From the NCBI GenBank assembly GCA_030141605.1, contig JAQGDQ010000013.1, positions 1,079,947-1,143,946 on the forward strand: DNA of 64,000 nucleotides. The letters run 5' to 3'. Positions 35,640 to 50,100 of this stretch are shown here, in pieces (position 1 is the stretch's first letter; each line of letters opens with the position of its first letter). Origin of the DNA: Tubiluchus corallicola. Its lineage: Eukaryota; Priapulida; Priapulimorpha; Priapulimorphida; Tubiluchidae. The notes below the pieces were generated by a model that had not been told where the DNA came from, made no database searches, and saw nothing but the letters and a program-made list of their open reading frames with translations. A program made the position numbers and the translations under genes.

Positions 35640-36697
35640 TTACTTACGACTTAGCTGTCCGACTTAACTGATAGTGATGTATTATTACTTACATTATTTG
35701 AATAATTTATTTCTTGCTGTAAATGGACTGGAGCAATATGCTATCATTGTTCTTAGTATATGTAATTAAAATTACTGTGGAACGTGTAGTAATCAACTTT
35801 TGAAATATGACAGTTTTGTAGAGGTTCTATAAAGATGTGGTATATGCTTGTACAATTTCCTGAATGTATGCATATTGTCAGACATTTTCAGTTTTTACAA
35901 CTTAGTACTTGCCGAACATCTGCCACGTACAATTATATCGTATTACAAACATAAGTGAACAGCCAAATTCCCATTCAGTTTTGGTGAATAATATAATTAT
36001 CCTAGTCGATCTATACCTCGTGACAGCTACCATAGCTAAGTGGCAGCACCTTTATTTACTTTATAATGTCGCTGTAATATGTAGTTTGACATGTGTAATT
36101 GTATATTATATTTTTGCTTCTTGTACTTTAAACTGAATTGAAATGAACTGGTCGTAGAAAACAATCAAAACCCGACAAATTGAGTGATGGACTTGTTTTG
36201 TCTGGTAGGCTGTTACTGTCAGACCGTGAATATAGCAGTGTGGTTTTCAGAATTTTATGTTTCTGTTTTGACTGGTAAATTGAGTAATTGCGCGCAATGT
36301 CTAAATAGTTAAACTTAGGAGTCTTTCTCGTGCGCAGAAGTTTAAGATATTTTGTGTTGCGTTGAGAGTAACTTGGTGGTCATTCTTTGGAACCGTTCCG
36401 CGAGGTTTTTGACGTATATTCGGATACCTTAACGAGAGATACGAGAACATTACTAAGCGTACTTAGTAAGAAAAACTGGGTAAGTAGTTATAACAATGGA
36501 TGAGTCTTGGTCGTAACTGGTGAACTTTTTGCGAGGCCTTTTCATAAAAGAGGGTTAAAACAAGTGCAAAGAAAGGTACCGAAGCACAGTCAACGTAAGC
36601 TAAGTATAAAGTCGTGTTGCTGGTTTTAGCTAGATCAGGATTTGATAAATTTAAGATTTTTTCTTAATGGATAACTACTAGCCAAAACTATGATATA
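35640..36697. other. intergenic, no gene seen
   Basis: AT-rich sequence with no recognised exon. A 75-codon hydrophobic frame at 35909-36136 has no motif or splice context. Confidence 0.4.
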
Positions 36698-36699
36698 TA

Positions 36700-37720
36700 C
36701 AGTAAGTCCTCGCTTAATGGCACTAATAAGTAATTTGTTTTAGCAAAAGGTGTGGTTAAGGGAACTGTCAGCATATGAAACAATGACTTTCTTAGAAAAC
36801 AATGCAAAGCATTCAGTTGCATTCCTCACCCAACGATCATTAATGATTGACCTAGGTAAGAGCGCTCTCTAAGTTGCCTTGCAAGACAAAAATCGATAAT
36901 GTCTGGGTACGTTAAAGTTTCAGTTGCCTTTTGGACAAAAAATATTAGCGCATGGCTCATAAATCAAACACTTTATGACATTTGTATCTGGCATTTTTTA
37001 ACTAAAAGCTAGAGAAAACTAAAATTTGCATTGAAGATTCAAATTTAAAGAGGCTTTCTTTATTGCACACACGTATCTTCTTTTGATTGATCCTCCTGTG
37101 TTATTTCTTCTTCTTACTTTTCTTCTCTGCTTATTTTTTTACAAAAAACCTAGCGTTAGTTGTGTACTTTCTTTCTTTTTTCTGTTGAAACTTCGAAACA
37201 CTGAAGAATCAGCAACATTTTGTTTCACTTTTGAACTTCGCTCTTAATTTGAATTATTTTTTACAAAAAATTCAAATGCAGCACCAATACTGTATTTTTA
37301 AAAACTTTTTGCAGATGTTTAATGCTATCAATTTCTGATTAACGCTCCTGAGAATATTTCTAGTGTTGTTTTTCTAACAAGACAGTGTAAATACAAGTGA
37401 GGTGAATGTAACAAATTAACCCGGTAATGTAACATGAGAGGTTTTTATCAAAGGGGTTTCTTCTGTACCCATGTGGGAATGCACTATAGCAATTAGTAAG
37501 TGGTCAGCAATTAATCATCGTTGCGGGCCTCTGATTGCTTAGTAGGAAATTATTATTGTGATTTTTGTTAATAAGGCAAGTGCAGAAAACAGAATTTCAG
37601 CATTGGAAGGCCAAAAAAATTGTCGTTAAAGTGAAACACGTGTCATTAAGTGAATCAAAAGATCAACGTCGTTAAAACAAAACAGCGCCTAACGAGGAGT
37701 CGTTATGCGATAGCTTACTG
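36700..37720. mobile_element. 1,021-bp pogo/Tigger-like non-autonomous element
   Basis: The left end CAGTAAGTCCTCGCTTAATG and inverted right end CAGTAAGCTATCGCATAACG share the CAGTAAG start and a related inner part. TA flanks both ends exactly (36698-36699 and 37721-37722). The sub-terminal CGTTAAAACAAAACAGCGCC style is typical of pogo-like termini. There is no transposase frame. Confidence 0.75.
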
Positions 37721-38013
37721 TACCTACAAAAAGTGACAGAAATCCGAAAATTTTGTTTTTATCATTATCGTATCACTCTTATTCATACTTAAATTTGATT
37801 TTTAAATTTGGCATAATTGACATAATTTTTTGGTATAATTTAGTATAATAAGTTTTTCTGAAACATTTTTTGCAGTTTTGGCAGTTAGGGATGGTAAGAA
37901 TGACAACAGCCTCTAGATAACTGATAATGTAGTACTTAACTTAACATATTCAGTATGTAGACCTAATGCATATATTTATCCCACTCACATGTTTATGGCT
38001 GTAGATAGCAATC

Positions 38014-38067
38014 AAGAATTGCTGTTCACTATTACCAGCGATGAAATTGCCAAATTCAAGCAGTAAG
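38014..38067 (+). other. possible small exon upstream of RAE1
   Basis: An acceptor-like TTTATGGCTGTAG precedes, and a donor GTAAGA follows, a 54-nt stretch that can encode SNQELLFTITSDEIAKFK. An ATG at 37994 would also be in frame. Joined to the RAE1 leader at 38399 it reaches a stop before RAE1's ATG, so if real it is a 5' UTR exon with a uORF or belongs to another transcript. Confidence 0.2.
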
Positions 38068-38422
38068 ACTCTGAGCAACACGCGCACACACGTATATACT
38101 TTTTGCAAGCACTTATAATTGCTTTTATGATTTTGCCGTTCGGTTGTGTGTAAATAACTTACCTGCCAGCTTATTTTTAAAAAAATGTGTGTTGGTTTAT
38201 TAAACTATTGCTGACGATTAAATATACATGTTAGATTATCGATCAATCATATTCTCACATAATGTCAAGTTACTTTCCATGAAAAACCATTTTCTTATCT
38301 TGAGTTGTTGGTGAAATAATATCTTTTGACATTGTTTTGCATATATAATTATTATATCCAACATTGAATTAATGATTTTCCCGATTTACTTTTTCTAGTT
38401 TCAAGATTGAAGAGAAACAAAA

Positions 38423-39526
38423 ATGAGTTTGTTTGGAACACAGACAGCAGGTTTTGGATCATTTGGCTCCACTACAGCTGCAACAAGTCATAACCCCATG
38501 AAGGATTTTGAAGTGCAGTCTGCACCTGATGATAGTGTTAGCTCCTTGCAGTTTAGTCCAGCAACATTACCAAATAATTATCTAATTGGAGGCAGTTGGG
38601 ACAACAATGTACGTTGTTGGGAGATGCAAATTCAAGGAACACAAGTGCAGACTGTGCTCAGAGCACAACAGACTCACCAAGGACCTGTTCTTGACGTGGC
38701 TTGGAGTGATGACGGGTCGAAAGTCTTTACTGCTTCTTGTGATAAGACTGCAAAAATGTGGGATCTAAATAGCAACCAGTTTGTTCAGATTGCGCAACAT
38801 GATGCACCAGTGAAAACCATTCATTGGATAAAAGCGCCAAACTACAGCTGCGTCATGACAGGCAGTTGGGACAAAACGCTAAAATTCTGGGATATGCGAT
38901 CTGCTCAACCTGTCATGACCATACAGCTTCCCGAGCGGTGTTACTGTGCCGATGTCGTTTACCCAATGGCAGTAGTTGGTACTGCTCAGCGTGGAATCAT
39001 CGTGTACCAGTTACAAAATCAGCCACAAGAATTCAAAAAAATTGAATCACCTTTAAAATATCAACACAGGTGCGTGTCGATATTTATGGACCAGAAAAAG
39101 AACGAACCAACTGGGTTTGCCCTGGGAAGCATTGAAGGCAGAGTTGCCATACAGTATGTACAAGCTACGAATCCGAAGGATAATTTTACATTCAAGTGCC
39201 ATCGATCAAATGGTACATCAAACGCAGTACAAGATATTTATGCTGTTAATGGCATTGCATTTCATCCAACACATGGAACACTGGCAACTATCGGGTCTGA
39301 CGGCAGATTTTCTTTCTGGGATAAAGATGCTAGGACAAAACTGAAGACTTCTGAACAGATGGAACAGCCAATTACAGCTTGTACGTTCAACTCTAATGGC
39401 CAACTGTTTGCATATTCCGTGAGCTATGATTGGTCTAAAGGACATGAATATTTTAATCCACAGAAGAAAAACTACATTTTCCTGCACTCTTGTTATGAAG
39501 AAATGAAACCAAGAAACAAGAAATAA
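38423..39526 (+). CDS. RAE1: RAE1 mRNA export factor (Gle2 homologue)
   Basis: The whole protein, 367 aa, lies in one uninterrupted frame, close to the ~368 aa of vertebrate RAE1, and is near-identical to the family along its length. RAE1 is a seven-bladed WD40 propeller that binds the GLEBS motif of NUP98 at nuclear pores, supports mRNA export, and has mitotic spindle roles alongside BUB3-like proteins. Visible blades include [44 protein letters not shown] and [18 protein letters not shown], plus the conserved [21 protein letters not shown] and the end EMKPRNKK. The N-terminal FG/GS-rich [12 protein letters not shown] is also typical. TTACTTTTTCTAG ends at 38398, leaving a 24-nt leader before the ATG. 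The coding region has no introns, unlike neighbours. Confidence 0.97.
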   Translation: MSLFGTQTAGFGSFGSTTAATSHNPMKDFEVQSAPDDSVSSLQFSPATLPNNYLIGGSWDNNVRCWEMQIQGTQVQTVLRAQQTHQGPVLDVAWSDDGSKVFTASCDKTAKMWDLNSNQFVQIAQHDAPVKTIHWIKAPNYSCVMTGSWDKTLKFWDMRSAQPVMTIQLPERCYCADVVYPMAVVGTAQRGIIVYQLQNQPQEFKKIESPLKYQHRCVSIFMDQKKNEPTGFALGSIEGRVAIQYVQATNPKDNFTFKCHRSNGTSNAVQDIYAVNGIAFHPTHGTLATIGSDGRFSFWDKDARTKLKTSEQMEQPITACTFNSNGQLFAYSVSYDWSKGHEYFNPQKKNYIFLHSCYEEMKPRNKK

Positions 39527-39691
39527 CATATAAATATTTGACAGTCAATGATTCCTTTGTGAATCTTTGCAAAGCAGCAATATTGTACCACGTTCCAGTG
39601 TTTTAGTGCTAGGTAATAAGCCTTTATTTTTGGCCGAAACTGTGTATCTAGTAAATAATTAAGTGACATTTGTACAACAAAACCTCACTGA

Positions 39692-39697
39692 AATAAA
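39692..39697 (+). terminator. polyadenylation signal AATAAA of RAE1
   Basis: First AATAAA after the RAE1 stop, 166 bp downstream, followed by T-rich sequence. Confidence 0.55.
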
Positions 39698-39699
39698 TT

Positions 39700-41062
39700 T
39701 TTCTGATGAGCAAGCTTATGTGATTTTTAGTTTAATTGTAAGATTGTATGTGTAGCTCCTACTAATAGCTGTATTTGTATAACACATTACTAAGAAGTCA
39801 AACTATTTTGGTACATTATTTCCAACAGAAATTTAGACAACATCCATGCAGCCTTTATGTGAAGATGCTGCTTTCCAGTAACTTTTTTACTGCAGAAAAA
39901 TTCATGTAATGACTTTAGGCTTCACCGAGGACGGTTATGTTCAATGTCACTTAAGTTGAATCGTTTTATTCTAAATTATGTAAGATTAACCAAAACGCGC
40001 TTCGACTTTGATCTTTCTGGCTCATGTACATAGGGATGCGTACAGGGAAAAATTGTACACAGGGTAAGTGTGCAGTATTGAAAAATAGGTAAGGCATTCA
40101 CTAATTTTGATCTGAAAAGAGTTCGTAACTGAAAAGTTGCCAAGAGATGATTTCTAGGAAATTTTTACAGTCCAGTTTTTATTTTGTTTTCTTAATTGAT
40201 TTCAATTTGTTTTCATTGTAAACGTGAAATGTTCAACTTGCTTATGATTTTATCATTAAGACTTTTTAACTTAGATATTGCTCAGCATCAAAAATGAGGA
40301 ATTTCTATTGAATGTCTTGATGAATGTCACAATGAAGAAAAAGTACAAAGTAGTTTGAACCCAAAAATTAAACAAAAGAGGAGTGTAAGAGGATTATATA
40401 TATTTTTATTCCCATTAATCAGCCTAGAGGTGCACTATCTTTCTTAGTTCAAAAATTGGTTAATGTTATGATATCAGGATGAGTTCATTTTTTTTCAAAA
40501 GAAAAACAGGCACAATTATTTCTTTGCTGGTCAGATTGCCATTTCAAAAGAAAGTCTATCAAGTCTACCCAGAGAGGCTATTTACATGAAAAGGTAATGT
40601 ATGTGTATGTAAAACGATCATTGGTTGGATTTAAATAATTTTGTGGTTGTCTTCAGTTGTAATTATAATTTTTCGTTTTTTTCACATGAATAATAAAATT
40701 ATGTCAGCAAAGATTCTTTTTAATTTTTGCATTATGAAGTCTCTTATACTGTTAATTTCTGCAACCTTTCAAACCATTTGTAAATACCTGTACTTTTCAC
40801 AACGTAAAACTATAATAATAGCGGTTGACTAATTATTAAAAAACAATAAAAATTGATAAATCTGATTTTTGAGTGGTAGCCTATTGTACGCACTAAAGTT
40901 CGTAGTAAGTGGTCGTTATTTAATTCGCATAAATTTATTTATCACGCATGCTGTACGAATGCACGTAGAAAAACCTTCTTCAGTTTTTCCGTTTCGTCAT
41001 AAGCTGTGGAATAAGAATTTTTGAGTTTTCCAAACTAAGGAAAAGTTGTTCTAAGTTTTCAG
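39700..41062. other. RAE1-BAG6 intergenic stretch
   Basis: No exon recognised. The distance between RAE1's poly(A) signal and the acceptor before BAG6 (41062) is about 1.4 kb. That is too long for a typical tight operon but contains nothing else I can name. Confidence 0.4.
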
Positions 41063-41110
41063 GTTTTGTTTTTACATAAAGAAGAAAAGGATCCAACATT
41101 AATATTGACC

Positions 41111-44100
41111 ATGGTATTGGAATTATCAGTCAAGACTTTAGATGGCCAGAATCGCAAGTTTTCTGTGCCTGAAGACGTAAGTGCATATACAGTTTACGAA
41201 ATTAACGATATGTACTGCTTCGTGCATATTTTTAACTTTCGGTTATTATGATTATTTGCAATCAAGGCGTTATAGAATATTTGACACCATAAAACGTAAA
41301 GAACAACTTAGGGCAACTGAGAGAAACGCAGAAACATTTTTCACTTTGATGATAAGCCTACGACTTTTATTTTAATGCCAATCGGTACTTTAGTTCAAAC
41401 CTTTAACTAGTTAGTGTGTGGTAATTATGATCTTTAACTATTTCATTCATCGTTTATAAAAATGCCTTTTGTATTTTTGGGGATTATTTGGGTCAAATGT
41501 TTTTTTATTATTTTCTCAGTGTGTTATTGAAGAAAACACATTTTTATTTGCTTTCTGTGAATATTTTGAATTTGAATTAGAAATTTTGAATTACTCAATC
41601 ATTCGAGTTTGAGCATAATGAAGCAATTTAGCACGTACTTTATTAGGTGGCATTCACTAAATAGTTTTGGGCTATTAGTTCTGCAATTCCTGTGGATACT
41701 GCACAGTTAAAAGGGAAAAAAGCAATTTTAAAATTTATGTCCCGAAAAACTTACCATACAAAGTTATATTATGTAGCATTACTTACCTGCTTGAAAGACT
41801 TGTGTAACTAGAAAAGAAAATGCTTAGTAAATTAAATTTTTTGCATCAACTGTCACCAACTCGCCTTTCGTCAAGTATGCACTAGTGACTCACTGTACAA
41901 TGTATCTTCAAACTTTTGGACAAGATATGCCAATTTATACTTTTTCTTAGTTAGTAAAGTGTGCACTGTGAATGCTTTGATTATTTTTTCAAACTTTATG
42001 CAATGTTATCTAAACTTGTTTCAAAACAACTTACCATTAAAATGGCTACGCCTAACGGTGATCGCAGGAGTTTAAAAATTTTTCAAGCATTATACTCTAT
42101 TGTTGCTAACACAAGCCCTATGAGCTATAAGACAGTGCAGGTGATCAATTCAAGACAATTTTTTTAAGTTTTTGTTATTATGTATTACGTAAAAGGTTTT
42201 CTTGTGCTTTAAACAAATCTTGATAACTCGTAGTTGCAGCCAAGTGTGTTTATAGTAAACAACATAAATACAACATAGTAAACAACATGAATTGCCAATA
42301 AGAGAAAATGTAAATTGCTAACAAGCCAGCAATAGCACTATGCAAGTCTAACCGTCTTAAAAATTGTGAAACATTTCAACCCAAAAGGTGCTGATAATGT
42401 TTAAAGAGGTTTTTTAAATTAATTTTGGTTATCTTGGCAAATAGGCAACAGAAATTACTTTAGTTTGTAATGTGTTGTGTTTTTTGCAGATCACTGTAAA
42501 AGAGTTCAAGGAACACATATCTTCCTCAGTGGTATGTTTGACTATCTAACTGTACAATGAGAATTAAATTTTTCTGAATTTTGCTGCAAATTGTAGGTAG
42601 AGCTTTGTTAAATGGCGTTTACTTCTCCCCTCTCAACAACATCTGTATCTATAGCAAATATCTATATTTATTTACACTAATATGAATTTTGTGTGTGAAA
42701 AAGTGTATTATTTTCGTCTGCATGGTTAAATCAGCAGTTTTTTGCTAATTTTTGAAACTAGTTCTATTCCATTAGGCGCAAAAGTAATTTATTGCATTGC
42801 TTGATGGGCGCCATCATAATGACACAGTTCCCTACAAACATTACATGTAAGGTGGTTCATAACATTTTTATTAAGGGCACAAAACAGTGAGTAATGATAC
42901 AGTTATAATTTATTACATCAAAGTATTCCTCAATCAGGGAATCTGGTCATGCCCTCAAAATTTAGCTTGGAAGCCTATTGTGTCTCACAAAACCTGTAAT
43001 CTTGAATTTATGGAGTAGTGGCTTGAAGAGCTGAAGATCTTCCTTCGCATCCTACAGATGTGTCAAAATTTACATCTTGAACATTGATCAACGGCATGTT
43101 TTGTGTTATCTTAGCATACACCTGTTTTTCGGACAGGGGCATATTAAGACTTAACTACATTGTGGGCTGATAGTTCTATCACACCCATCTCTATTATGAA
43201 TTTATGGTTGTTTAAGTAATGAGAAGATTATACAATTACTTGTGGTGGATTAGAAACACTAACCTGGTGTCTACATGGTCATTACTATTTACATGTATTT
43301 GCATAGCACTTTTATTAAGCAGGCTGTGCAACTACTAGTTGTATAACACCTTGCACCTGCTTGTTATGTGGCAGTTATATACAGATCCACTCAGTAACTA
43401 CCTGTGGTGTGTTATAAAATGCGCCTTTACATCAATATGAAAGTATTCACTTTTTCCGAGGGAATAAGATTTTTTTTCTAAAATGTGACGCCCCTCAAAC
43501 TTTGGCACCCTTGGCTATAGGTTAATACGCCCCTGCTTTCGGGATAGCGCCAGTGTGTTTGGATGGTTGGGTTGATGTTTGATGAATTTCCAGGTTATTC
43601 AATGAAAACAAAACAGAGTTTTCAGATCACTGATGCAATCATATCATTATACAAGATGCGTAGGACTTTCATACTAAACTTTGAGGACACGATAAACCTG
43701 TTGTTTCAGCAATCCTTTGATATAATAAATTCTTCTGTACTGTAACTCATTGATTCTATATACCCCTAGCAAAAGGTTACGTTCCACCGGAATGATTCTT
43801 TCATATTATACTTGACGAGTTATATCCAATTTTTCACTAGTGTTTACTACAAACTGTATCTGTGCATTGCTATGTAGTATACTTTTATGTTTTGAGTAAA
43901 TGACTAAAAAGCTTAATTATCCAACATTGTAATTGTTGCATTTTGACAGAATGTGGAAGCAAACGTTCAGAGATTGATTTATCGAGGCCGGGTACTGCAG
44001 GACGATAAGAAACTAAATGAGTATGGTAGGTTATAGACGAGGAATTCATAATGCTGCTGGTGTACCAAGATCAAAAAATTCATAAATATGTGGTGCACAG

Positions 44101-47100
44101 GGTGTCAGTGTTTCATGTTGTTAGTTGTAATTGTTCTGTTAGGTGTCTCTCATCTTGTCTACCTTAATTACTATTTGATGCGTTTTGACTGCATTCAGTT
44201 CATCGTTTTTAAAAAGTAATCGGTAAGGGTACTATTTATTATTAAAAAATTGTCAACAAATTGGTCATTACTAATTATTTTATTGGTTACTTAGCCATCG
44301 GGTGCTTCGTTACAGTACAGTGAAGCAAAGAATGAAAATGAAAATTTATTTATTGTGGCATCTTATTATCATGTGTACTTATTAGTCATAAGTTCACAAT
44401 ATCAATTAACAACAAGTTTAACACTTTGTTGCAATCCTAGCATCACTAAGGTAACCAGTAGACTTAGTTTAAGTATTAGACCTAGTAATGTAACTGCTTT
44501 TTATTCTTTGTTACCTGAAAGGCTATTCCAATTATAGTAACATCTTACTGGTAGTAGTTTATTGACATTAGTCCAGCAAACACTTCACAACAAAATAATA
44601 ATAATAACAATAAATATTCACTCTACATACATCCTTACGTTTGTACCATACAGTAGTATGCTAGTGAGATGGTTATAAGAATAAATTTAGTATATCTGTA
44701 ATTACTTTTGCACATGTTTCCAGTTCTAAATTAAACAGGTTGCATGTACTATTAAAAGCCATATTTTATTTTGTCGTTGTCTTTCGGTTACTCTACATCT
44801 TGTTGCTGCGTGTTGCTCATCTTGTACTTCATTTTCGCAAGTATTACACAGTCTTCTATAGTGTGGTACCGGGGGTCTTACTCATCTCCCTATTTCAACT
44901 TTCGAGTGATGTGCAGAAAAAACAAATCGGCTAAAATTAATATGCAGCGAATCAGCAATATTAGTAGTATATACCTTGTGCTGTACAATGATTAAAAGCA
45001 GAAGCCAATGTAATTACCTAATATTTACCTGTCATTTTTTCGTAAGTTTTACATTTTTTTAATATTTCCGTGCTTTCACTCACATTTCACTAAGTTGCAA
45101 ATAATCCCAGTGGCAAGAGGAATACTAACGATAACTGAGATATGATGTAGCTGCTATCGACTGCTCTCCTTCCTCTTTAAAAAAGGGATCTGCCTTGAAA
45201 CCATGATTGTGAATTGGTGCAAAACTGACTTCCAAGCTATCCCTTCCAGCTTGTGAGAGTATAAGCTATTTAACCACATGTGGGACATGATTGGTGAGTC
45301 AGAGACGCTCATGTCAGACATAGTAGACCTCTGGGTCACCTTGTTTAGCCTGCTGCCTCATGAACTGTATGTGCATTGCAAAAAGCATGTGTCTTATTTC
45401 CATCATGCATTCTTATGCATTCGAATCATCTGATTATTATTTATGTTTCCGTAGATGTTAATGCTAAGGTGTTGCATCTGGTGCAACGTCCACCACCAGC
45501 ACCGACGTCTCGTTTGCAGGGTGATTCTGCACCACACCCACCAGGAGCACCACTCCCACCGGACAGGCCATCAGGTGCACCAGGTAGCAGGGAAAGCTTT
45601 GTTGTTGGAGCATTTACTGTACCATCTGAGTCTATTGACCACAATCATCTACATGTAAGTACTTTTTGTAGAGTTTATTTTCAAATTTTATTTTGTTTTA
45701 AATTATAATCTAATCTGGAGTTTTAAAGGAAACTCAAGTTGTTGATGGTTGATAGCAAATATTGCATAATATGATATTCTTTGAACGGTTTGTAAATTTT
45801 CATAAATTGCTGGTTTTTCTCTTTGAAATATTTGAAAGTAGTTTTAGCGATAAAATGTTCCAGAAGTTGCCATGAGTAACAATTTTCTTAGAAGAAAATA
45901 TCTTATGTCTGTGAGAAATAACATGTTTGTTTGTTTTGTTTGTTTTTGCTGCAACGACAACAAAATTTCTGCTAGTTTGCTTGTAACTATTTGCTCTGCA
46001 AAGTGTCTGCGCATCAAAAAATATAATTTCTCCGATTATTGATAATTTATTGGCTTTGAATGTTCCGTTTGGCTTCTAGGTGTTTTTTTAGCCTGCATTC
46101 ATTCTCGATTGTTGAAAAATACTAGTTTTTTCTCGTACTAACTGGCTAATTTTTGTAAATTTTTAGAGTGTTGTTCAAAATGTTATCGAAGGGATGGGTG
46201 AAGTAGGAAGAAATGCTCAGGTCTCCACCAGCCCATCAGTAAGTTTAAAATATGACTAAGGCTTTTTAGAACACTCTTCATTTGTTTACATATTATGAAC
46301 AAAATTATCTTTGCAGGAACAGACATGTCTCTACATGTCTCTAAATTTACGTTTTGCCATTTATCTTCAAATGTTTTTTGAAACGAAGTTGAATTTTCTG
46401 GTGTGGGTGTGAAAATTTTTTAAAATGGGTTAAATGATATACGTAATATGTCAATACTAGATATGTTTTATTTGCACCAAGTCTGTGGATCTTATGGTGA
46501 CTTGTAATTGTTTTAGTAACAGCAGCCTACTTTAGAAAATGTGCAATAGGTGACTAGAATTATATCTTGTAGAAAGGTTTGCTATTCATTAAAGAATAGT
46601 CAATGTTATACATATCTAATTGTAAAAAGAACTCGTATTTGTTGAAATAAAATCTGACCAAAAGGTGAAATTATACGGCCTAGATATGGATTTGAACCGG
46701 ATTTCTGTACAATACTGTGAATACTAAACAACACAGCTACTTGGGACTAAGTTTTAATTTTATCCAAATTCAACTTTTCCAAGTAGTAGTTTCTTCAGAG
46801 TAAGTGCTAATTAATCGAATTATTTTTTAGATGATTTGATCTTTGAATGATTTGATGATTATAAAAAATTTTACACAAGTTTTGCACAGCACTGTAGAGA
46901 AACAGTAACTGAACAAACTTCTCTTATTAGCATCAACTCAAAGTGCAAGCATTAATTTGTATGGATGATTTCACTAGAAGTCAGCTTCATAATAAACCCT
47001 ACTGTATTAATCACAACAGAAAAGTGATTTTCAGTTTCCCTCAAGTTGATACTTATAGTGGAAATCGTGGACTAGCAGGTCATTTGTAAACTGCTAATAC

Positions 47101-50100
47101 ACACTTAGCTCACGTTGTAAGGACACTAAATTACGAAGAACCACGATAGGCCTAAATTAAATAGATGAGAAGCAAAAATTAAGCAATGTTAAATTTGGAA
47201 TTAAATTTTAAGATTTGTTTCATTTTCTCAGTTTAATATATTATATAGTCATTTTCATTTCATTTTATACAAATTCTGCACATGTTTGTGCATATAGCTT
47301 TAATTATTATTCATTCATTTGTTATCTCAGAGCCAAATTTAGCAGAATAGATTTGATGTAGTTGAAGCCCAGTGTAATTTAAGTTTTTATTTATTCAGAC
47401 TGATGGGCAGTCCGTAAACTTGCATATAAACCTCGGACCAATAGATCCACAAGCGATCTTTAACGATCCCCAGGAACGTATTAATGCTGCTAGACGCATG
47501 GTCAGTCTGGCCAATCAGCGACTTGACCGCTTCGAGGTACGTTAAAATTCTTGTATATAACTTTTTTTCCAATTGTGAAACTGTACTGAAATAGAATTGA
47601 TTAGGATTTTATTCAGAGATTTTTTATAGAAAAGCGTCCCAGTTTTTTCCCAGTTTCATGCAAAATGCAGAAAAAATTGGATGTGCGACTAGCAGGAGTT
47701 AAGCAAACACATATATTCAACTTATGTATTAAGTATGTAATATTAATGTTAGATAAATTATATAATATTAAGACGAAAAATTACAATCTTCTAACTGTTA
47801 AAATTTCATTCAAAAATCGAGCTTTAAATAAGTGGGAAATAAGAACAAAGTTTGTTTTGTTTGATAATTTCTTGAAATAAGCTTTTTGTTATGCAAGTTA
47901 ACATAAACAAAAACCATTACATATTTCGTATTTTTAGAAAAACTTGAAGAGCATCCTATTTAAAAAGCCTTAGACGGTACAGCAGTCCGAATAAGCGACA
48001 AAAGTAAAACTTGAAATGGGGTGTAAAATAGAAATTATTTAAAGCTTGCTGAGTGATAAAGAATGGAATGCTTAAATGCAAAGATTGTTTCTTTGTAAAA
48101 TGTCTTTTTGGAGAGGAAAGTATTCAGGGCAAATCATTGTTTTTATAACTTTTTTATGAGCATAATTTTCAGTTTTGATTTTCAAACTTCTAGAGTCCCG
48201 AAGAATCTAGCACTGACTCTCCCATGAATGAAAACATTGCAAGTGAACAACCAGTAGAACCAATGGAAATGCAGGAAGGTAATACTCAATCACCAGCTAC
48301 AGATGCTGAACAACCATCAGTTGCTCCTCCTGCATCTGAGATGCCAGAGGCAACATCGGAAAGGACCTCAAACCAACAGCCAGCCACTGCTCAAGCTAGA
48401 ACCCCCCCACAACCAAGGCCACCGTGAGTGTTTTTGGTTCTGTGTTAATTCTGATTTCGTTTAACAGCAATTATGACTTCATATGATTAAAGTAAAGTAA
48501 GCAATTGTAAAGTATGGCATTTTTTAAAAATATTAGTGTAATTTGCTGATAAATGGTTTTGTAGTCTTGGTGCAATGGCTTGAATGTGAACTAATGTCTA
48601 GTGTGAACTTTACAGTTGCCGAACTCAAAGTTTGAATGAAGCCTTACAGGATATCGTTCAGCTTAGTTCACGTCTTCAACCGTATTTGCAACGTTACTCT
48701 AGTCTGATGGCTGATGACCCCAATTTTGCTGGCAACGTAAGAATTTTATTACTGTAAGCTAAAAACAACAATGTCTTGTACACGAAATGCAGAACAGAAT
48801 GTTTTTTAACCTCAGCATAATTTGATTTAGTGAATGAACTGAACATTTGACTTCTTGCAATAAGTGCCAAAGAGTTTTTTCTTTTAAATATTAATTTACT
48901 CACCTAGCTACAGGAAGTGATGTCGTCATTGGACAAAATTTTCCAATTTTGGTGGGATTATTTCACATGTATCTTGCGCACAATGCACATGTTTGCAAAG
49001 GCAAAGATTACAGTAGTGCTGTTTTGTGAATTTTGCAATAAAAGCTTCCCCATTTTTTTTAAATTCACACCTTAAATTTTCAAGTTTATTGCTTTGTAGA
49101 TTAGATGAGATTAGATTAGATGGTAAATGTCACTAATGTGTGATTTTACAAGAATGTGGTGCTGTCATAACTAAACTCTGCAATTATCTAATGCTCTAAT
49201 GTACTAGAATGTTAATCATTCTTAAACAGTATTTATGGATGCTTACAGATATTTTTTATCATTGCTTATTTAACCTGTACTCTTTCCATTAAGGCAATTT
49301 TAACTGCTAACATTACTTTCTTTGTAATTTGTTAATGCTCTTTGCTTTTGTTGATTAATATTAATTTCTAATAAACATGTATAACCGTAGGCTAACACGA
49401 ATGTACAGGTAGTTATTCGTATATCTTCCCATCATTGTTAGTTTGTTCCTATTTAATGTTTTGTTGTTGTTAATGCAGTAAACTCTCACTATAACAGACT
49501 AATTGGAGGGAAGGGTCATCCGTTATAAAGGACAGTCTGTTATAACAAAGGTTTATTCTATGTAGTAGGTAAAAAATCTGCCTTTTTCAAAGGTCATTGT
49601 TGCAAACATACCTATTTTTTCTTAAAGGAAAACCGGACGATTGATTTGGCTCGATCTCATGTTAATTTACTTTCCAAAATATAAATTTTCTCGCTTATAA
49701 GAGTTAGTAATTGTTTCTAATATTTGAATAATTACCTTGGAAAGGCAATGGAAGGTAGCTGTCACTTACGCCACAAACTAACCACAGTTTGTGCAATGAT
49801 ATATATTTTCCCTACACATCAAGCACGTTTGCGTAAACAAAGATTGCTATCAGATGTTGATGTGATGTCACAAAAATGAGCTCTATGTCACACGGACGTC
49901 GCACTGCAGTTCATGATCATGCTCATCGAGGTACCTCACCTATTTGTCTGCCACACGAATGTGACAAAATTAAAGGCCCCACTGCCAGTCCTAGTGGATT
50001 CCCTGAGCCGTGCGTAGCTTTCAAAGTTTAACAAAATTTAACTATCTGAGGTAATTATTATTTAACCCAAACTTTGATTTACCACAAGCTGTTGTAGTTT

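Noticed and set aside
38586-39529. Other frames overlapping RAE1
   Set aside because: Shadows of a confidently identified coding sequence.
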